Origin: an uncultured Gammaproteobacteria bacterium
Lineage (GTDB): Bacteria; Pseudomonadota; Gammaproteobacteria; Arenicellales; Poriferihabitantaceae
NCBI GenBank assembly: GCA_947259885.1
Contig: CAMYNW010000020.1
Location: 1 to 64,000 of the forward strand
Direction of reading: 5' to 3'
Length of the DNA stretch: 64,000 bases
Both the position numbers and the translations under genes were made by a program. Below the pieces are notes generated by a model. The model did no database searches and had not been told where the DNA came from. It saw only the letters and a list, made by a program, of their open reading frames with translations. This document shows positions 7,234-17,003 of this stretch, one piece after another; position 1 is the first letter of the stretch; each line of letters opens with the position of its first letter.

Positions 7234-10062
7234 TCACAACAATGGCTTCAGATACTCCCCGGTATAGGAGCCCTTAACATTAACGAGTTGTTCAGGCGTA
7301 CCGGCGGCAATGACCTCACCACCTCCATCACCACCTTCGGGACCGAGATCTATAATCCAGTCAGCTGTTTTGATAACGTCGAGATTGTGCTCAATCACTA
7401 CAATAGTATTGCCATGGTCTCGTAGTCGATGCAGCACAGCCAGGAGCTGCCGGATATCATAAAAATGCAGCCCAGTCGTAGGTTCGTCGAGCACATACAA
7501 GGTCCGCCCGGTGTCTCGCTTGGATAACTCCCTCGACAGCTTAATTCGCTGTGCCTCACCACCAGATAATGTTGTTGCACTCTGTCCGAGGGTGATATAG
7601 CCCAGTCCAACATCAAGCAGTGTATCCAGTTTCTTTTTGATCGCGGGAATCTCAGAAAAGAACTCTGCCGCTTCTTCCACGGTCATACCAAGAGACTCAC
7701 TTATATTTTTTCCTTTAAACCTGACCTCCAGAGTTTCGCGGTTGTAACGCTCACCTTTACACACATCACAGGCAACATAGATGTCAGGAAGAAAATGCAT
7801 TTCGACTCGAATCATTCCATCGCCTTGACACGCCTCACAGCGCCCGCCTTTAACGTTGAAGGAAAACCGCCCGGGTTTATAACCCCTGGTACGAGCTTCA
7901 TGGGTATTAGTAAATAGATCGCGAATATGGGTGAACAATCCAGTATAGGTCGCTGGATTTGATCGTGGCGTTCGACCGATCGGGCTTTGGTCAATCATGA
8001 TGATCTTGTCAAAATAATCGAGACCACTGATGGATTGATACGGCATCGGACTTGCCCGCATCAAATTAAGCTGCTGTGCTACTGCGGGATATAAAGTGCC
8101 ATTTACCAGAGTTGATTTACCTGACCCCGAGACACCGGTAACGCAAGTTAACAACCCAACCGGGACTCTCGCGGTAATACTCTTGAGATTATTTCCGGTT
8201 GCACCAATAACTTCCAACACACGGTCAGAATCCATCGGTGAACGTTTAACGGGTACATTGACCTGTTCCTTACCACTTAAAAACTTACCGGTAATAGAAT
8301 CTTTACAGTTTATGATTTGGAGTGGGGATCCTTCCGCAACAATTGTGCCACCATGTTTTCCAGCACCAGGCCCAATATCCACTACATGATCAGCGTTTCG
8401 AATAGCGTCCTCATCATGTTCTACGACAATAACCGTATTGCCGAGGTCTCTGAGATGGAAAAGCGTGCTTAGCAATCGGTTGTTGTCACGCTGGTGCAGA
8501 CCGATTGAAGGCTCATCGAGAACATACATGACGCCAACAAGTCCTGACCCGATCTGTGATGCCAGACGTATGCGTTGAGCTTCTCCTCCTGATAGCGTTT
8601 CCGCAGCCCGTGATAACGACAGGTAATTGAGCCCAACGTTAACCAGAAACCCAAGCCTGGCATTAATTTCCTGCACTATCTTGTTCGAAATTTCCGCTCG
8701 CCACCCTTGGAGCTTCATATTGGCGAAGAAGTCCAGGGCCTTGCTGACGGGAAGGGCGGTAAGATTATGGATAGGTTCCCCATCCACGAACACGTGTCGC
8801 GCGGCAGTTCTGAGTCGACTGCCGTTACAGCTGCCGCAGACGCGGGTGCTCATACATTTAGCGAGATCCTCTCTAGCCGCTGAAGATTCGGTCTCGCGAT
8901 AGCGCCGTTCGTAATTATTAATTACTCCTTCGAACACGTGCTTTTTCTCGAACTTACGCCCTGGACGCACATAAACGAATAGAATCTGTTCTTTGCCACT
9001 GCCGTACAACACGCGTTCCTGTTGCTTGCTGGTCAAAGAGTTAAACGGCTGATCTACGCTGAATCCATAGTGATCCGCGAGGCAAGTCAACTGGGAAAAA
9101 TAGTATGCACTGCGACGGTCCCAGCCTCGAATCGCACCTTCAGAGAGCGATAGATTAGGGTCGTACACAATACGGCCAGGGTCAAAGAACTGCCGTACAC
9201 CCAGTCCGTCACAGTCCCCGCAAGCGCCGGCAGGATTATTAAAGGAAAAAAGGCGTGGCTCGAGTTCATTAATACTATACCCACACTGTGGGCAGGCGAA
9301 TTTACTCGAAAACAAATGCTCATCCGTAATGTTCCGCTCATCATCCAGCAGCGCTATCCGCGCACTGCCGTCGGTCAGTGCCAGGGCGGTTTCAAAAGAT
9401 TCGGCGAGGCGCTGCTGATTACCTTGTTTGGCCACGACACGATCGATAATTACTTCGATACTGTGTTTGTATCGTTTATCGAGCTTTGGCGGTTGATCCA
9501 AATCTACTGTCTGCCCGTCGATCTGGGCCCGAATATATCCTTGTGAATGCAGCTCACCCAATAGTTGCTGAAACTCCCCCTTGCGGTCATTGACCACAGG
9601 CGCCAGGATCATCAATCTAGTGCCTTCCGGATTCTCCATGACCTGGTCAACCATCTGGCTGACAGTCTGTGCTTGCAAAGCAAGGTCGTGCGTGGGGCAT
9701 CGAGGTTCACCAATCCGGGCAAACAATAGTCTTAGGTAATCGTAAATCTCGGTTACCGTACCAACTGTAGAGCGCGGATTGTGCGACGATGATTTCTGCT
9801 CAATACTGATTGCAGGGGAAAGACCTTCGATCAGATCGACTTCCGGCTTTTCCATTATCGACAGGAATTGCCGGGCGTAAGTCGACAACGATTCGACGTA
9901 GCGACGCTGTCCCTCGGCGTAGATTGTGTCAAAAGCCAGGGACGACTTTCCCGATCCCGAAAGCCCTGTTATTACAATTAATTTATCCCGAGGCAGGTCA
10001 AGATTTACGTCTTTGAGATTGTGGGTGCGGGCACCCCGGATCAGGATTTTATCGGTACTCAC
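7234..10062 (-). CDS. uvrA: Excinuclease ABC subunit A
   Basis: At 942 residues the protein has the normal full length of UvrA, the damage-recognition ATPase of nucleotide excision repair. Visible landmarks are the first Walker A (GLSGSGKSS, about residues 33-41), a zinc finger starting CPQCGYS and ending GDCDGLG, the ABC signature [12 protein letters not shown], the second Walker A (GVSGSGKST), and the second zinc finger CEACQGDG...CDVCKGE. A second signature [12 protein letters not shown] and DEPTTGLH close it. UvrA dimers scan DNA and load UvrB. The gene is divergent from an MFS transporter, as in pseudomonads. I could not find a convincing LexA box in the 88-base gap. Confidence 0.98.
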   Translation of the reverse strand: MSTDKILIRGARTHNLKDVNLDLPRDKLIVITGLSGSGKSSLAFDTIYAEGQRRYVESLSTYARQFLSIMEKPEVDLIEGLSPAISIEQKSSSHNPRSTVGTVTEIYDYLRLLFARIGEPRCPTHDLALQAQTVSQMVDQVMENPEGTRLMILAPVVNDRKGEFQQLLGELHSQGYIRAQIDGQTVDLDQPPKLDKRYKHSIEVIIDRVVAKQGNQQRLAESFETALALTDGSARIALLDDERNITDEHLFSSKFACPQCGYSINELEPRLFSFNNPAGACGDCDGLGVRQFFDPGRIVYDPNLSLSEGAIRGWDRRSAYYFSQLTCLADHYGFSVDQPFNSLTSKQQERVLYGSGKEQILFVYVRPGRKFEKKHVFEGVINNYERRYRETESSAAREDLAKCMSTRVCGSCNGSRLRTAARHVFVDGEPIHNLTALPVSKALDFFANMKLQGWRAEISNKIVQEINARLGFLVNVGLNYLSLSRAAETLSGGEAQRIRLASQIGSGLVGVMYVLDEPSIGLHQRDNNRLLSTLFHLRDLGNTVIVVEHDEDAIRNADHVVDIGPGAGKHGGTIVAEGSPLQIINCKDSITGKFLSGKEQVNVPVKRSPMDSDRVLEVIGATGNNLKSITARVPVGLLTCVTGVSGSGKSTLVNGTLYPAVAQQLNLMRASPMPYQSISGLDYFDKIIMIDQSPIGRTPRSNPATYTGLFTHIRDLFTNTHEARTRGYKPGRFSFNVKGGRCEACQGDGMIRVEMHFLPDIYVACDVCKGERYNRETLEVRFKGKNISESLGMTVEEAAEFFSEIPAIKKKLDTLLDVGLGYITLGQSATTLSGGEAQRIKLSRELSKRDTGRTLYVLDEPTTGLHFYDIRQLLAVLHRLRDHGNTIVVIEHNLDVIKTADWIIDLGPEGGDGGGEVIAAGTPEQLVNVKGSYTGEYLKPLL

Positions 10063-10093
10063 AGATAACTACGTAACAAAAAGCAAACCTGAT

Positions 10094-10123
10094 ACTATAC
10101 GCGCCCACTGGAGAATTGACCAA
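10094..10123 (-). promoter_or_regulatory. Candidate sigma-70 promoter for uvrA
   Basis: Read on the minus strand, TTGGTC (10123-10118) and TATAGT (10099-10094) are separated by 18 bases. Transcription would start about 25 bases before the uvrA start codon. This is a match by eye to the -35 and -10 consensus only. Confidence 0.4.
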
Positions 10124-10150
10124 GTAAAATTGCAATCTATTGAAGAGCGA

Positions 10151-11521
10151 ATGCACATGAATGCGAGCGAAATGAAAGCAGTATTCTCTCTCGCAAGTAT
10201 TTTCGCGTTGCGTATGTTTGGATTGTTTCTGCTATTGCCGGTTTTGTCTTTGCATGCGGCAAACTTCTCTGGCAGTACACCGTTTCTAGTTGGCTTGGCA
10301 TTAGGTATTTACGGACTGACTCAAGCTGCATTGCAGATTCCTGTAGGGCTCTTGTCGGATCGATATGGTCGCAAAAAACTGATCACGGTCGGATTGATTA
10401 TTTTTTTCATTGGCAGCGTCGTTGCCGCCATGGCGTCTTCTATCGAGTGGGTAATCATCGGCCGCGCGATTCAGGGTGGTGGGGCAATTTCCGCCGCTGT
10501 TCTTGCCCTGACTGCCGATCTAACTCGCGAAGAGCAGCGCACCAAAGCCATGGCCATTATCGGAATGAGTATAGGACTGGCATTCCTTGTTTCCTTCACG
10601 TTGGCTCCGATCCTGGCTGATCGTATTGGCGTGGCTGGATTATTCTGGATAACAGCAGTCCTGGCGCTGGCAGCTATAGCGGTATTACATCTGTTAGTTC
10701 CAAATCCACAACGTCACGTCTTGCATCGTGACATTGTGCCGGTGGTGAATCAACTGAGCGAAGTGATTAAAGATACACAACTGCTAAAGCTGGATTTCGG
10801 AATATTTATACTGCACCTCGTGCTTACGGCATTGTTCGTGGTTTTGCCTGGAGAAATTAACCGAATTGGAGGCTACGCCGTTGGCGACCACTGGAAAATT
10901 TATCTACCCCTAATCCTGCTGTCCGTAGTCGGTATGCTGCCATTAATTATTTTAGGATCTAAGAAGGGGCAGGTGACCATCGTGTTCCGAGTCACGACGC
11001 TATTGCTAAGCTTAGCCTTAATAGGACTAGCGTTCTCCACCGGCAAGCATGGCCCGGGATTCGTTGCACTTATGATCTCCTTGTGGCTTTTCTTTGTAGG
11101 CTTCAATGCGCTGGAGGCAATGTTGCCTTCCTTGGTATCCAGAGCGGCCCCCGCCGCCAGTAAGGGGACTGCTATCGGTATTTACAGCAGCCTTCAGTTT
11201 TTTGGGGTATTTGTAGGCGGCACCGCGGGAGGATTGATACTGAGCAAATTCGGCGCGGTCGGTGTGTTCTGGATGTGTGCCCTATTATCTTTACTGTGGG
11301 CGTTAGTCTCATTGATTTTCCCCGAATTTCGACTCTCATCCTCGAGAGTTATCGATATCGGGGAGCATTCACAGTCGCAGAGAGAGGCGCTGATTGATAG
11401 AATAGGGCGCATCAAGGGTGTTCAGGAAGTGACCATTGTCAGCGGCGAATCGCTGGCTTACCTGAAGGTCGACGACAAGGAATTGGACACCGCAGCGCTT
11501 CATCAACTCAAACAGACCTGA
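10151..11521 (+). CDS. MFS transporter with C-terminal ferredoxin-like extension
   Basis: The protein has 456 residues from ATG 10151. An open frame extends further upstream across the uvrA start, but homology begins at the [21 protein letters not shown] helix. Twelve membrane segments are expected, and the MFS loop motif appears as [12 protein letters not shown] after helix 2. After the last helix the tail (about residues 415-456, [24 protein letters not shown]) resembles a small alpha/beta fold seen on this transporter group. The usual neighbours are uvrA upstream and ssb 14 bases downstream, as here. Substrate is unknown; export is likely. Confidence 0.9.
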   Translation: MHMNASEMKAVFSLASIFALRMFGLFLLLPVLSLHAANFSGSTPFLVGLALGIYGLTQAALQIPVGLLSDRYGRKKLITVGLIIFFIGSVVAAMASSIEWVIIGRAIQGGGAISAAVLALTADLTREEQRTKAMAIIGMSIGLAFLVSFTLAPILADRIGVAGLFWITAVLALAAIAVLHLLVPNPQRHVLHRDIVPVVNQLSEVIKDTQLLKLDFGIFILHLVLTALFVVLPGEINRIGGYAVGDHWKIYLPLILLSVVGMLPLIILGSKKGQVTIVFRVTTLLLSLALIGLAFSTGKHGPGFVALMISLWLFFVGFNALEAMLPSLVSRAAPAASKGTAIGIYSSLQFFGVFVGGTAGGLILSKFGAVGVFWMCALLSLLWALVSLIFPEFRLSSSRVIDIGEHSQSQREALIDRIGRIKGVQEVTIVSGESLAYLKVDDKELDTAALHQLKQT

Positions 11522-11535
11522 GGAGGTCAAACATT

Positions 11536-12009
11536 ATGGCAAGAGGTATCAACAAGGTTATCCTGGTGGGCAACCTGGGACGTGATCCGGAGGTCCGGTA
11601 CACCCCGAGTGGTGCCGCTGTGGCGAATCTCGCCGTGGCTACCAGTGAATCATGGAAAGACAAGCAAACCGGAGAACAACAGGAGCGTACCGAATGGCAT
11701 CGGATAGTGATGTTCAACCGCCTGGGTGAAATTGCCGGGGAGTATTTAAAGAAAGGTTCTAAAGTCTATATCGAAGGCAAGCTTCAAACTCGAAAGTGGC
11801 AGGACAACAGCGGCCAGGATCGTTACACCACCGAAATCGTCGCGAATGAAATGCAAATGCTGGACAGTCGCGGAGGCGGCGGCGGAATGAGTGGTTCGAA
11901 TGACTTCGACCAGTCGGCGCCGGCAGCCAAGCCAGCGCCAGCACAAAGTGACTCGGCACAGCCTCAGAAAGGCGCATTTGATGATTTCGATGACGATATT
12001 CCATTCTGA
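11536..12009 (+). CDS. ssb: Single-stranded DNA-binding protein
   Basis: The protein has 157 residues: an N-terminal OB fold (residues 1-110, beginning [18 protein letters not shown]) and a Gly/Pro/Ala/Gln-rich linker. It ends in the acidic tail DDDIPF that recruits replication and repair proteins. A strong ribosome site (GAGGAGG) lies about ten bases before the ATG. It follows the MFS gene by 14 bases, so both may share a transcript. A clear terminator follows. The product coats single-stranded DNA in replication, recombination and repair, and its interaction partners include exonuclease I, which is also encoded in this window. Confidence 0.98.
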   Translation: MARGINKVILVGNLGRDPEVRYTPSGAAVANLAVATSESWKDKQTGEQQERTEWHRIVMFNRLGEIAGEYLKKGSKVYIEGKLQTRKWQDNSGQDRYTTEIVANEMQMLDSRGGGGGMSGSNDFDQSAPAAKPAPAQSDSAQPQKGAFDDFDDDIPF

Positions 12010-12020
12010 TTTGAAACAGC

Positions 12021-12452
12021 ATGGGTAAGTTCATAGAGCCAGGTCTGATCGGCCTGGCTCTTTTTTCAGCTGGGATAAGCGTCGACACCTGGCCTGAATC
12101 ACTCTCGACTGGCCACACTGTGCTGATCTTCTCGGTCGTTTTTCTAGCGCATACTCTGCTTAGAGATTTGGTGTTGTTATACCAGCAAAAAACGCGAGAA
12201 AACTTTACCGCACCTAAAGTGGCTCAGGTTTTCTGTGTGGAATCAGGAATTGGAATGATTCTCGTTGCATTTGGAATCATTCTGTTCCTGAGTAACATTG
12301 GCGGGGTTTTGATTCTAACTAAAGCTGGCTGGCTATTCAGTCTCTTATTTCTGATGTTGATTAATTATGGTTTAAAGGACCTGGTATTCGGGTGGAATCC
12401 GTGGAGAATCTACCGAGACCCGAATCATTTGAATATTATTCCGAGGCTGTAG
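12021..12452 (+). CDS. Small hypothetical membrane protein
   Basis: The 143-residue frame has four hydrophobic segments (about residues 7-20, 30-48, 75-97 and 101-119) with a charged loop (YQQKTRENFTAPK) between the second and third. The C-terminus is positively charged (RIYRDPNHLNIIPRL). I do not recognise a family. The ATG at 12021 has no good ribosome site, and the ssb terminator sits inside codons 5-16, so a later start or its own promoter within the hairpin region is possible. The coding call rests on its length and consistent membrane pattern. Confidence 0.65.
   Translation: MGKFIEPGLIGLALFSAGISVDTWPESLSTGHTVLIFSVVFLAHTLLRDLVLLYQQKTRENFTAPKVAQVFCVESGIGMILVAFGIILFLSNIGGVLILTKAGWLFSLLFLMLINYGLKDLVFGWNPWRIYRDPNHLNIIPRL
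12034..12066 (+). terminator. Rho-independent terminator after ssb
   Basis: AGAGCCAGG pairs with CCTGGCTCT across a nine-base loop and is followed at once by a run of six T. It lies 25 bases past the ssb stop. It also falls within the first codons of the next open frame on the same strand, which is unusual. Confidence 0.82.
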
Positions 12453-12470
12453 TTTCTAGTTATCTGATGC

Positions 12471-13622
12471 TCAAAAACTATCCCAGGGTATCGTGATCAT
12501 ATCGAACTGTCCTGACATTTCGCCCTGTGAGTAAAGGTAGGCGACTATACCTGCGGCAGCCGCTGCCAATATTACCGCCAGAGCAATTTTAAGTACGCTC
12601 CAAGGCCGGTCCCCCTGGACTTCCCCTGTGCGCGCATTGACAATGAATTGATAGGTCTTGCTGCGGAAGCGAAATCCCGCAATCCAGAAAGGCAATAAAA
12701 TATGCTTGAAACTGACACTACTGTATCGGGTTTCGCTGCTGTTAATACGTTGTTGATCGCCACCAATATTGCGGCGGATGTCCTGACGAATAGTCGGATG
12801 CATGTGCTGCTTAGCGTAGTCAAATCCCTGATCTAATTCGACCTTGTAAACCTCGCTCTGAAATCCACTCAGAAATTCATCCTGGTAGGGCACCAGCTCA
12901 GTTAAGTCCCAGGGCGCCAATTCCCTAGCCATGTTGCGTGGTAATGAATCCGTACCGTACACCAACACGTCGTTAAAACTTCGTTGTACTGCTCCTGAGA
13001 CGGGCGTCCAGCGAATCTTGTTTACCATCCTTGTTTGCGTCGTCATCCGCCCGTTAACTTTTACTCTTACTCTTTGCGCGACCTGATAAATGTCGCCTCG
13101 TTGACCATTGTAGCGAGTGTGCGTATCGCAGTCGTATGTCCAGTATGGGACATAAACGCCATTAAGTCTGCGTTCTTGACGCGCATACTTCTTAAGTTTG
13201 TTAGGTGCAAACCACAGCCGTTTTAACCATTTCCGGTAGGCGTCGCTTGCCTTTCGTGCATCGATTTTAAAGGGCAGCAATGCCTTAGGCTGAATGATCC
13301 GATGCTGTTCGGCGTCTACTACAATTTTGCTGCCACAGAATGGGCATTCGTCCGCATGAAGATCTGAATCAAACTCGAATTCAGCAGAGCAGGCATGACA
13401 CTTTACCGATAAACTAATTGTGTCTGGTGCGCCACCGGGCAAATGTTTAAGAGTTGAATGAAAGTCGTATTCGACAATCGGATCACGAGATAGAACAATA
13501 TGATGCTTATGTCCGCAGTGCCCGCACTGCTGCTGCTGACTGCCTTCCTTGTATTGCAGTTGCGCCCCACATTGCTCGCAGGGAAAGGCATGCTGTGTGG
13601 ATTCGAATTCGGTGGTTTCCAC
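12471..13622 (-). CDS. Zinc-ribbon membrane-anchored protein
   Basis: The 383-residue protein starts with two zinc ribbons: CEQCGAQLQY...CGHCGHKH (residues about 17-40) and CHACSAEF...CPFCGSK (about 75-100). A central region without known domain has W- and Y-rich segments (WFAPNKLKKYA, YVPYWTYDCDTHTRY). One membrane helix (about residues 345-366, with an Ala run) sits near the C-terminus. It is the last gene of the XpaC-TelA-SPFH group. Similar proteins are often called replication-factor-Y-like because of the ribbons, but no helicase motif is present. I expect a membrane adaptor with a cytoplasmic ribbon domain. Confidence 0.8.
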   Translation of the reverse strand: METTEFESTQHAFPCEQCGAQLQYKEGSQQQQCGHCGHKHHIVLSRDPIVEYDFHSTLKHLPGGAPDTISLSVKCHACSAEFEFDSDLHADECPFCGSKIVVDAEQHRIIQPKALLPFKIDARKASDAYRKWLKRLWFAPNKLKKYARQERRLNGVYVPYWTYDCDTHTRYNGQRGDIYQVAQRVRVKVNGRMTTQTRMVNKIRWTPVSGAVQRSFNDVLVYGTDSLPRNMARELAPWDLTELVPYQDEFLSGFQSEVYKVELDQGFDYAKQHMHPTIRQDIRRNIGGDQQRINSSETRYSSVSFKHILLPFWIAGFRFRSKTYQFIVNARTGEVQGDRPWSVLKIALAVILAAAAAGIVAYLYSQGEMSGQFDMITIPWDSF

Positions 13623-13673
13623 GGTCGCTCACTCAAACTAGAGCCCGATCTCAGTAATCGATGCCTCGCAGAT

Positions 13674-14768
13674 TCAGCCTGGAATTGTTGGTGGAATCCG
13701 ATCCAGAACTGAAGAAATTTCTTCCAAATCCACCGCTCGGCGCCATTTTCGCATGCCACCTCGCCATACAAGAGTATCCCGATTCATAGAGCCATTCTCC
13801 ACCTGCTCGATAAGCTCAACTGGGTCATAAGGTCCGGCACGCTTACCATCCACCACAAGATAGTACTGCGGTTCATCCGGAATAGGGGGTGGTCCTTCGG
13901 TATGAGGACTCGGTGGTGTATTGAGGGTTTCACCCAATTTGTTAGCCATTGCAAATCCCATACCCATGGCAATTGCAGCGCCGCCGCCACCTGTATTCTC
14001 CGCCGCCTTGGTTAGCGATTCTGCGGCCTGGAATTCAGTGTACTTTCGCAAATCGCCGACCACACCCATTGAGGTTCGCTTATCCAGGGCCTTTTCAACT
14101 TCGCTCGGCAACGAAATATTTTCCACCAGTAATTTGGTCAAGTCGAGACCGTATTCCTGAAATTCCGGATTGATCCGGTTGGTTAAAAACTCACCAAGGT
14201 CGTCATAACTCGCCGCGAGATCAAGAATTGGGATACCAGACTCGGCGGTTATTTCGGCGAAGCGTGACACAATAAGGTTGCGCAATTGATCGGTGATTTC
14301 ATCAGTAGTGAAATAATCATCAGTACCCGCCACTTCTTTTAGAAATTTTGCAGCATCAGTTATTCGAATTGAGTAAGTACCAAATCCTCGGAGTCTGACC
14401 GCGCCGAACTCCTTGTCCCTCATCATAATTGGGTTCTTCGTGCCCCATTTCAAATCGATAAACTGTTTAGTCGAAAGAAAGTAAACCTCGGCCTTGAACG
14501 GGCTCTTAAACCCATGTGGCCATGACTGAAGTGTGGTCAGTATTGGTAAATTCGCCGTCTCAAGCTGATACAGGCCCGGGGTAAACACGTCTGCAATCTG
14601 GCCCTCATTCACGAACACCGCGTTTTGCGATTCCCTCACTGTCAGCATCGCACCGTATTTAATCTCATTAGCCTCGCGATCGAATCGTTTGACCATTACG
14701 TCATTTTCATCGCTCATCCATTCGATGACGTCGATGAACTGACCGGTGATGATGTCCCACAATCCCAT
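13674..14768 (-). CDS. SPFH domain protein with C-terminal GYF_2 domain
   Basis: The 364-residue protein has an SPFH/band-7-like domain of the virion-core/YdjI type at residues 1-260 (MGLWDIITGQFIDVIEW, then SQNAVFVNEGQ, then RGFGTYSIRI). A glycine-rich hinge (AENTGGGGAAIAMGMGFAMANKLG) follows, then a GYF_2 domain at about 300-355 (YYLVVDGKRAGPYDP..., LVWRGGMRKWRRA). SPFH proteins scaffold membrane assemblies; GYF_2 domains bind proline-rich partners. The start codon lies three bases after the telA-like stop, so translation is coupled. Its neighbours suggest a membrane stress complex. Confidence 0.88.
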   Translation of the reverse strand: MGLWDIITGQFIDVIEWMSDENDVMVKRFDREANEIKYGAMLTVRESQNAVFVNEGQIADVFTPGLYQLETANLPILTTLQSWPHGFKSPFKAEVYFLSTKQFIDLKWGTKNPIMMRDKEFGAVRLRGFGTYSIRITDAAKFLKEVAGTDDYFTTDEITDQLRNLIVSRFAEITAESGIPILDLAASYDDLGEFLTNRINPEFQEYGLDLTKLLVENISLPSEVEKALDKRTSMGVVGDLRKYTEFQAAESLTKAAENTGGGGAAIAMGMGFAMANKLGETLNTPPSPHTEGPPPIPDEPQYYLVVDGKRAGPYDPVELIEQVENGSMNRDTLVWRGGMRKWRRAVDLEEISSVLDRIPPTIPG

Positions 14769-14771
14769 AGC

Positions 14772-15926
14772 CTATGCCTCCTTGGTATCAGCAGATTGAG
14801 TGCGTGCACTAGCTGCAGTGAGTGCAGTCCGCAGCTCGCGTTCACATTCTTCGAGCTGGACGACGGCTTCGGCGCGCTGCCGCTTTCCTTCGTCTGCGAT
14901 ACGCAGACTTTCTTCGATTGTTTCGATTAACTTGGTATTGGCCAACTTCACGGTTCCCAAATCAAACACTCCTCGCTCTATTTGCTCCCGCACCTCCCGA
15001 TTGGCCTGTTGCAGATTCTCTGCGTTCTTTTCGAGCAATTCATTGGTCAGATCAGTGGCAGCCTTTACCGTTCCTGCGGCTTGCTGGGAGCGGTAGATAG
15101 TGACCGCTTGAGCCAGTTGCTGTCTCCATAAAGGTACCGTGTTGGCAACAGTAGACTGGATTTTACGAATTAATCCCTTATCATTTTCTTGAACCAATCG
15201 AATACTTGGCAAGGCTTGCATCGTTACAGTGCGCGTTAATCTGAGATCGTGCACTCTACGTTCCAGATCGTCTCTTGCGGTGCGCATATCTCGCAGCTCC
15301 TGCGCTTTCAGCACCTCTTCACTTTGATTAGCGATTGCAGCCATTTCCGGAATTACGACATCATCCAGTTCACTCAGTTTCTGCTCACCAGCAAAAATAT
15401 AGTTCTCGAGATTGCCAAAGTAATCAAGACTGGCGTCATATAAACGATCCAGTGAAGCGATATCGGTAAGCAATGTGGTTTTATGACCCTCAAGCTTGTC
15501 GGTAACCATATCAATCTGCTTGCGAATCTGCTCGTATTCCTGAAGGAATTTGACTACCGGCTTGGCGCCTCTAAACCAGCGCGCAAACCAGTTCGGATTC
15601 ACAGCCAGATCTTCAGCGCCAAATCCTCGTAACGTTGCCACCATCTCACTGAGCGAGTCAGCTGCCGGACCGACATCTTTATTGCGCACGCCCTCAAGCA
15701 TATTGTCGGAAATTGTCGTGAGCTGCTGTTGTGCTTTGGTGCCGAAAAAAATAATCGAATTGCTGTCCGACATATCGATCTGTGTGATCATTTTGTCGAT
15801 TTCAACTTTATCTTCGTCAGTCAGGCCCACAGCCTCTTTAATTTGCTCTTCAACTACCGGAAGCAATTTTTCCGTTACGGCAACGACTTCGGCCTCATCT
15901 GCAATAGTCTGAGTAGTTTCGTTCAT
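14772..15926 (-). CDS. TelA-like toxic anion resistance family protein
   Basis: The 384-residue protein is almost entirely helical and charged, with no membrane segment. It matches the TelA (toxic anion resistance) pattern: SNSIIFFGTKAQQQLTTISDNML, then LRGFG, a segment with WFARWFRGAKPV, and a later TVANTVPLWRQQL. The family was named from tellurite resistance, though its molecular role is unclear. It sits between an XpaC-like gene (45-base gap holding a small hairpin) and the SPFH gene (3-base gap). A GGAG ribosome site precedes the ATG. XpaC/TelA pairing is known from Firmicutes. Confidence 0.9.
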   Translation of the reverse strand: MNETTQTIADEAEVVAVTEKLLPVVEEQIKEAVGLTDEDKVEIDKMITQIDMSDSNSIIFFGTKAQQQLTTISDNMLEGVRNKDVGPAADSLSEMVATLRGFGAEDLAVNPNWFARWFRGAKPVVKFLQEYEQIRKQIDMVTDKLEGHKTTLLTDIASLDRLYDASLDYFGNLENYIFAGEQKLSELDDVVIPEMAAIANQSEEVLKAQELRDMRTARDDLERRVHDLRLTRTVTMQALPSIRLVQENDKGLIRKIQSTVANTVPLWRQQLAQAVTIYRSQQAAGTVKAATDLTNELLEKNAENLQQANREVREQIERGVFDLGTVKLANTKLIETIEESLRIADEGKRQRAEAVVQLEECERELRTALTAASARTQSADTKEA

Positions 15927-15971
15927 CTCTTTCTCCGCTGTATCGACCTGGCAAAGGTCGTTTATAAATTT

Positions 15972-16811
15972 CTAAATTATGCCCTCGTGTTTTAGCTGGG
16001 CTTCCAATACTTCGATCTTCACATCCAGATCCAGCACGTCATTTTCCAATAACTTGCCGTGCTGCTCTTCAATAACCGTTTCAATGCTTTCGAGAACATT
16101 TCGAAAGTTCTGTTCCAGCACCTGATTGTCTTGCTGTTTATGTGTCCGTGCATACTGCCTGGTGACATTGTTTGCTCCAGTCAGGTATACCTTGAGAAAC
16201 TTTCTGGCCCGTCTCAGGTCTTTCGGGTCTTCCTCAATGAGTGACAACACCCCACGGGTTTTATCTACAATTCGCCTCAGTCGTATCTTCAATTCACTGT
16301 TACTGATATCTGCTGCAGACGATTCAATTTGACCAAGATTATTCTCGGCTTCTTCAAGGGCCTCGATAATTTCCTCAGTGGTCACACCAAAGCGGGAAAC
16401 ATCCTGATTCTTGTCATACTGCGGGTCGAAGCCATATGCCATGATGACCCCGGCAAACGCGCCAATGGCGATAAGTAATCCGACCAGGAGGTTATGCCCG
16501 ATAATTAACGATCCAACAATGAGCGCACCGGCCGCGGCGAAAACAGCCGCAGAAAAGCGCCAGGGTACACGGGTAGGGCGTGCCCATTTCCGGCGTCTGG
16601 CTTCCCATTCGAATTTTGCGCCTTGCTGCAGAAACCACGCGGCAATCCAGATTAGACCTAACGCCGACACAGCAAAAATCAGTCGGAAAAATCGACCACT
16701 GATCAACGCGGAAATGATAACCAGCAGTAGTGGCAGCGGCAGTATATACAGTAAAAACGGGCCGAAACCCGGACCCTTGTTCTTTATTTTTTGTCGGTAA
16801 GGAATCGCCAT
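15972..16811 (-). CDS. XpaC-like membrane protein
   Basis: The 279-residue protein has an N-terminal membrane part with four hydrophobic segments between residues 18 and 125. A coiled-coil-like cytoplasmic part (about 140-279) carries FGVTTEEIIEALEEAE and RIVDKTRGVLSLIEEDP. This matches the XpaC family, annotated from Bacillus as 5-bromo-4-chloroindolyl phosphate hydrolysis protein, a name that reflects an assay and not a proven enzyme. It is the first gene of the four-gene minus-strand group. Start ATG 16811 is followed by a basic segment (RQKIKNK). Confidence 0.85.
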   Translation of the reverse strand: MAIPYRQKIKNKGPGFGPFLLYILPLPLLLVIISALISGRFFRLIFAVSALGLIWIAAWFLQQGAKFEWEARRRKWARPTRVPWRFSAAVFAAAGALIVGSLIIGHNLLVGLLIAIGAFAGVIMAYGFDPQYDKNQDVSRFGVTTEEIIEALEEAENNLGQIESSAADISNSELKIRLRRIVDKTRGVLSLIEEDPKDLRRARKFLKVYLTGANNVTRQYARTHKQQDNQVLEQNFRNVLESIETVIEEQHGKLLENDVLDLDVKIEVLEAQLKHEGII

Positions 16812-17003
16812 CAGGCTCTTAGAGATCTTATTAAAAAATGGATTGCAGCGCTGACTGGCAGCTCGTCAAATGCAGGCTAATGATCAACAATATGATCCCA
16901 AGCACTCTGCGCCAGGCGCCGAGAGACTTAGATTCGCCGGGGTTTTCCGCAGTGTTTCCTCTCATCTTATTGGTTTTCTAGAGTTTCTCTCCATAGCACG
17001 CGA

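Noticed and set aside
9926..10150. Longer N-terminus for the MFS transporter
   Set aside because: The open frame crosses the uvrA start and lacks transporter-like residues; homology begins at 10151.
10063..10150. LexA (SOS) box between uvrA and the MFS gene
   Set aside because: No CTG-N10-CAG match; the closest string lacks the right half-site.
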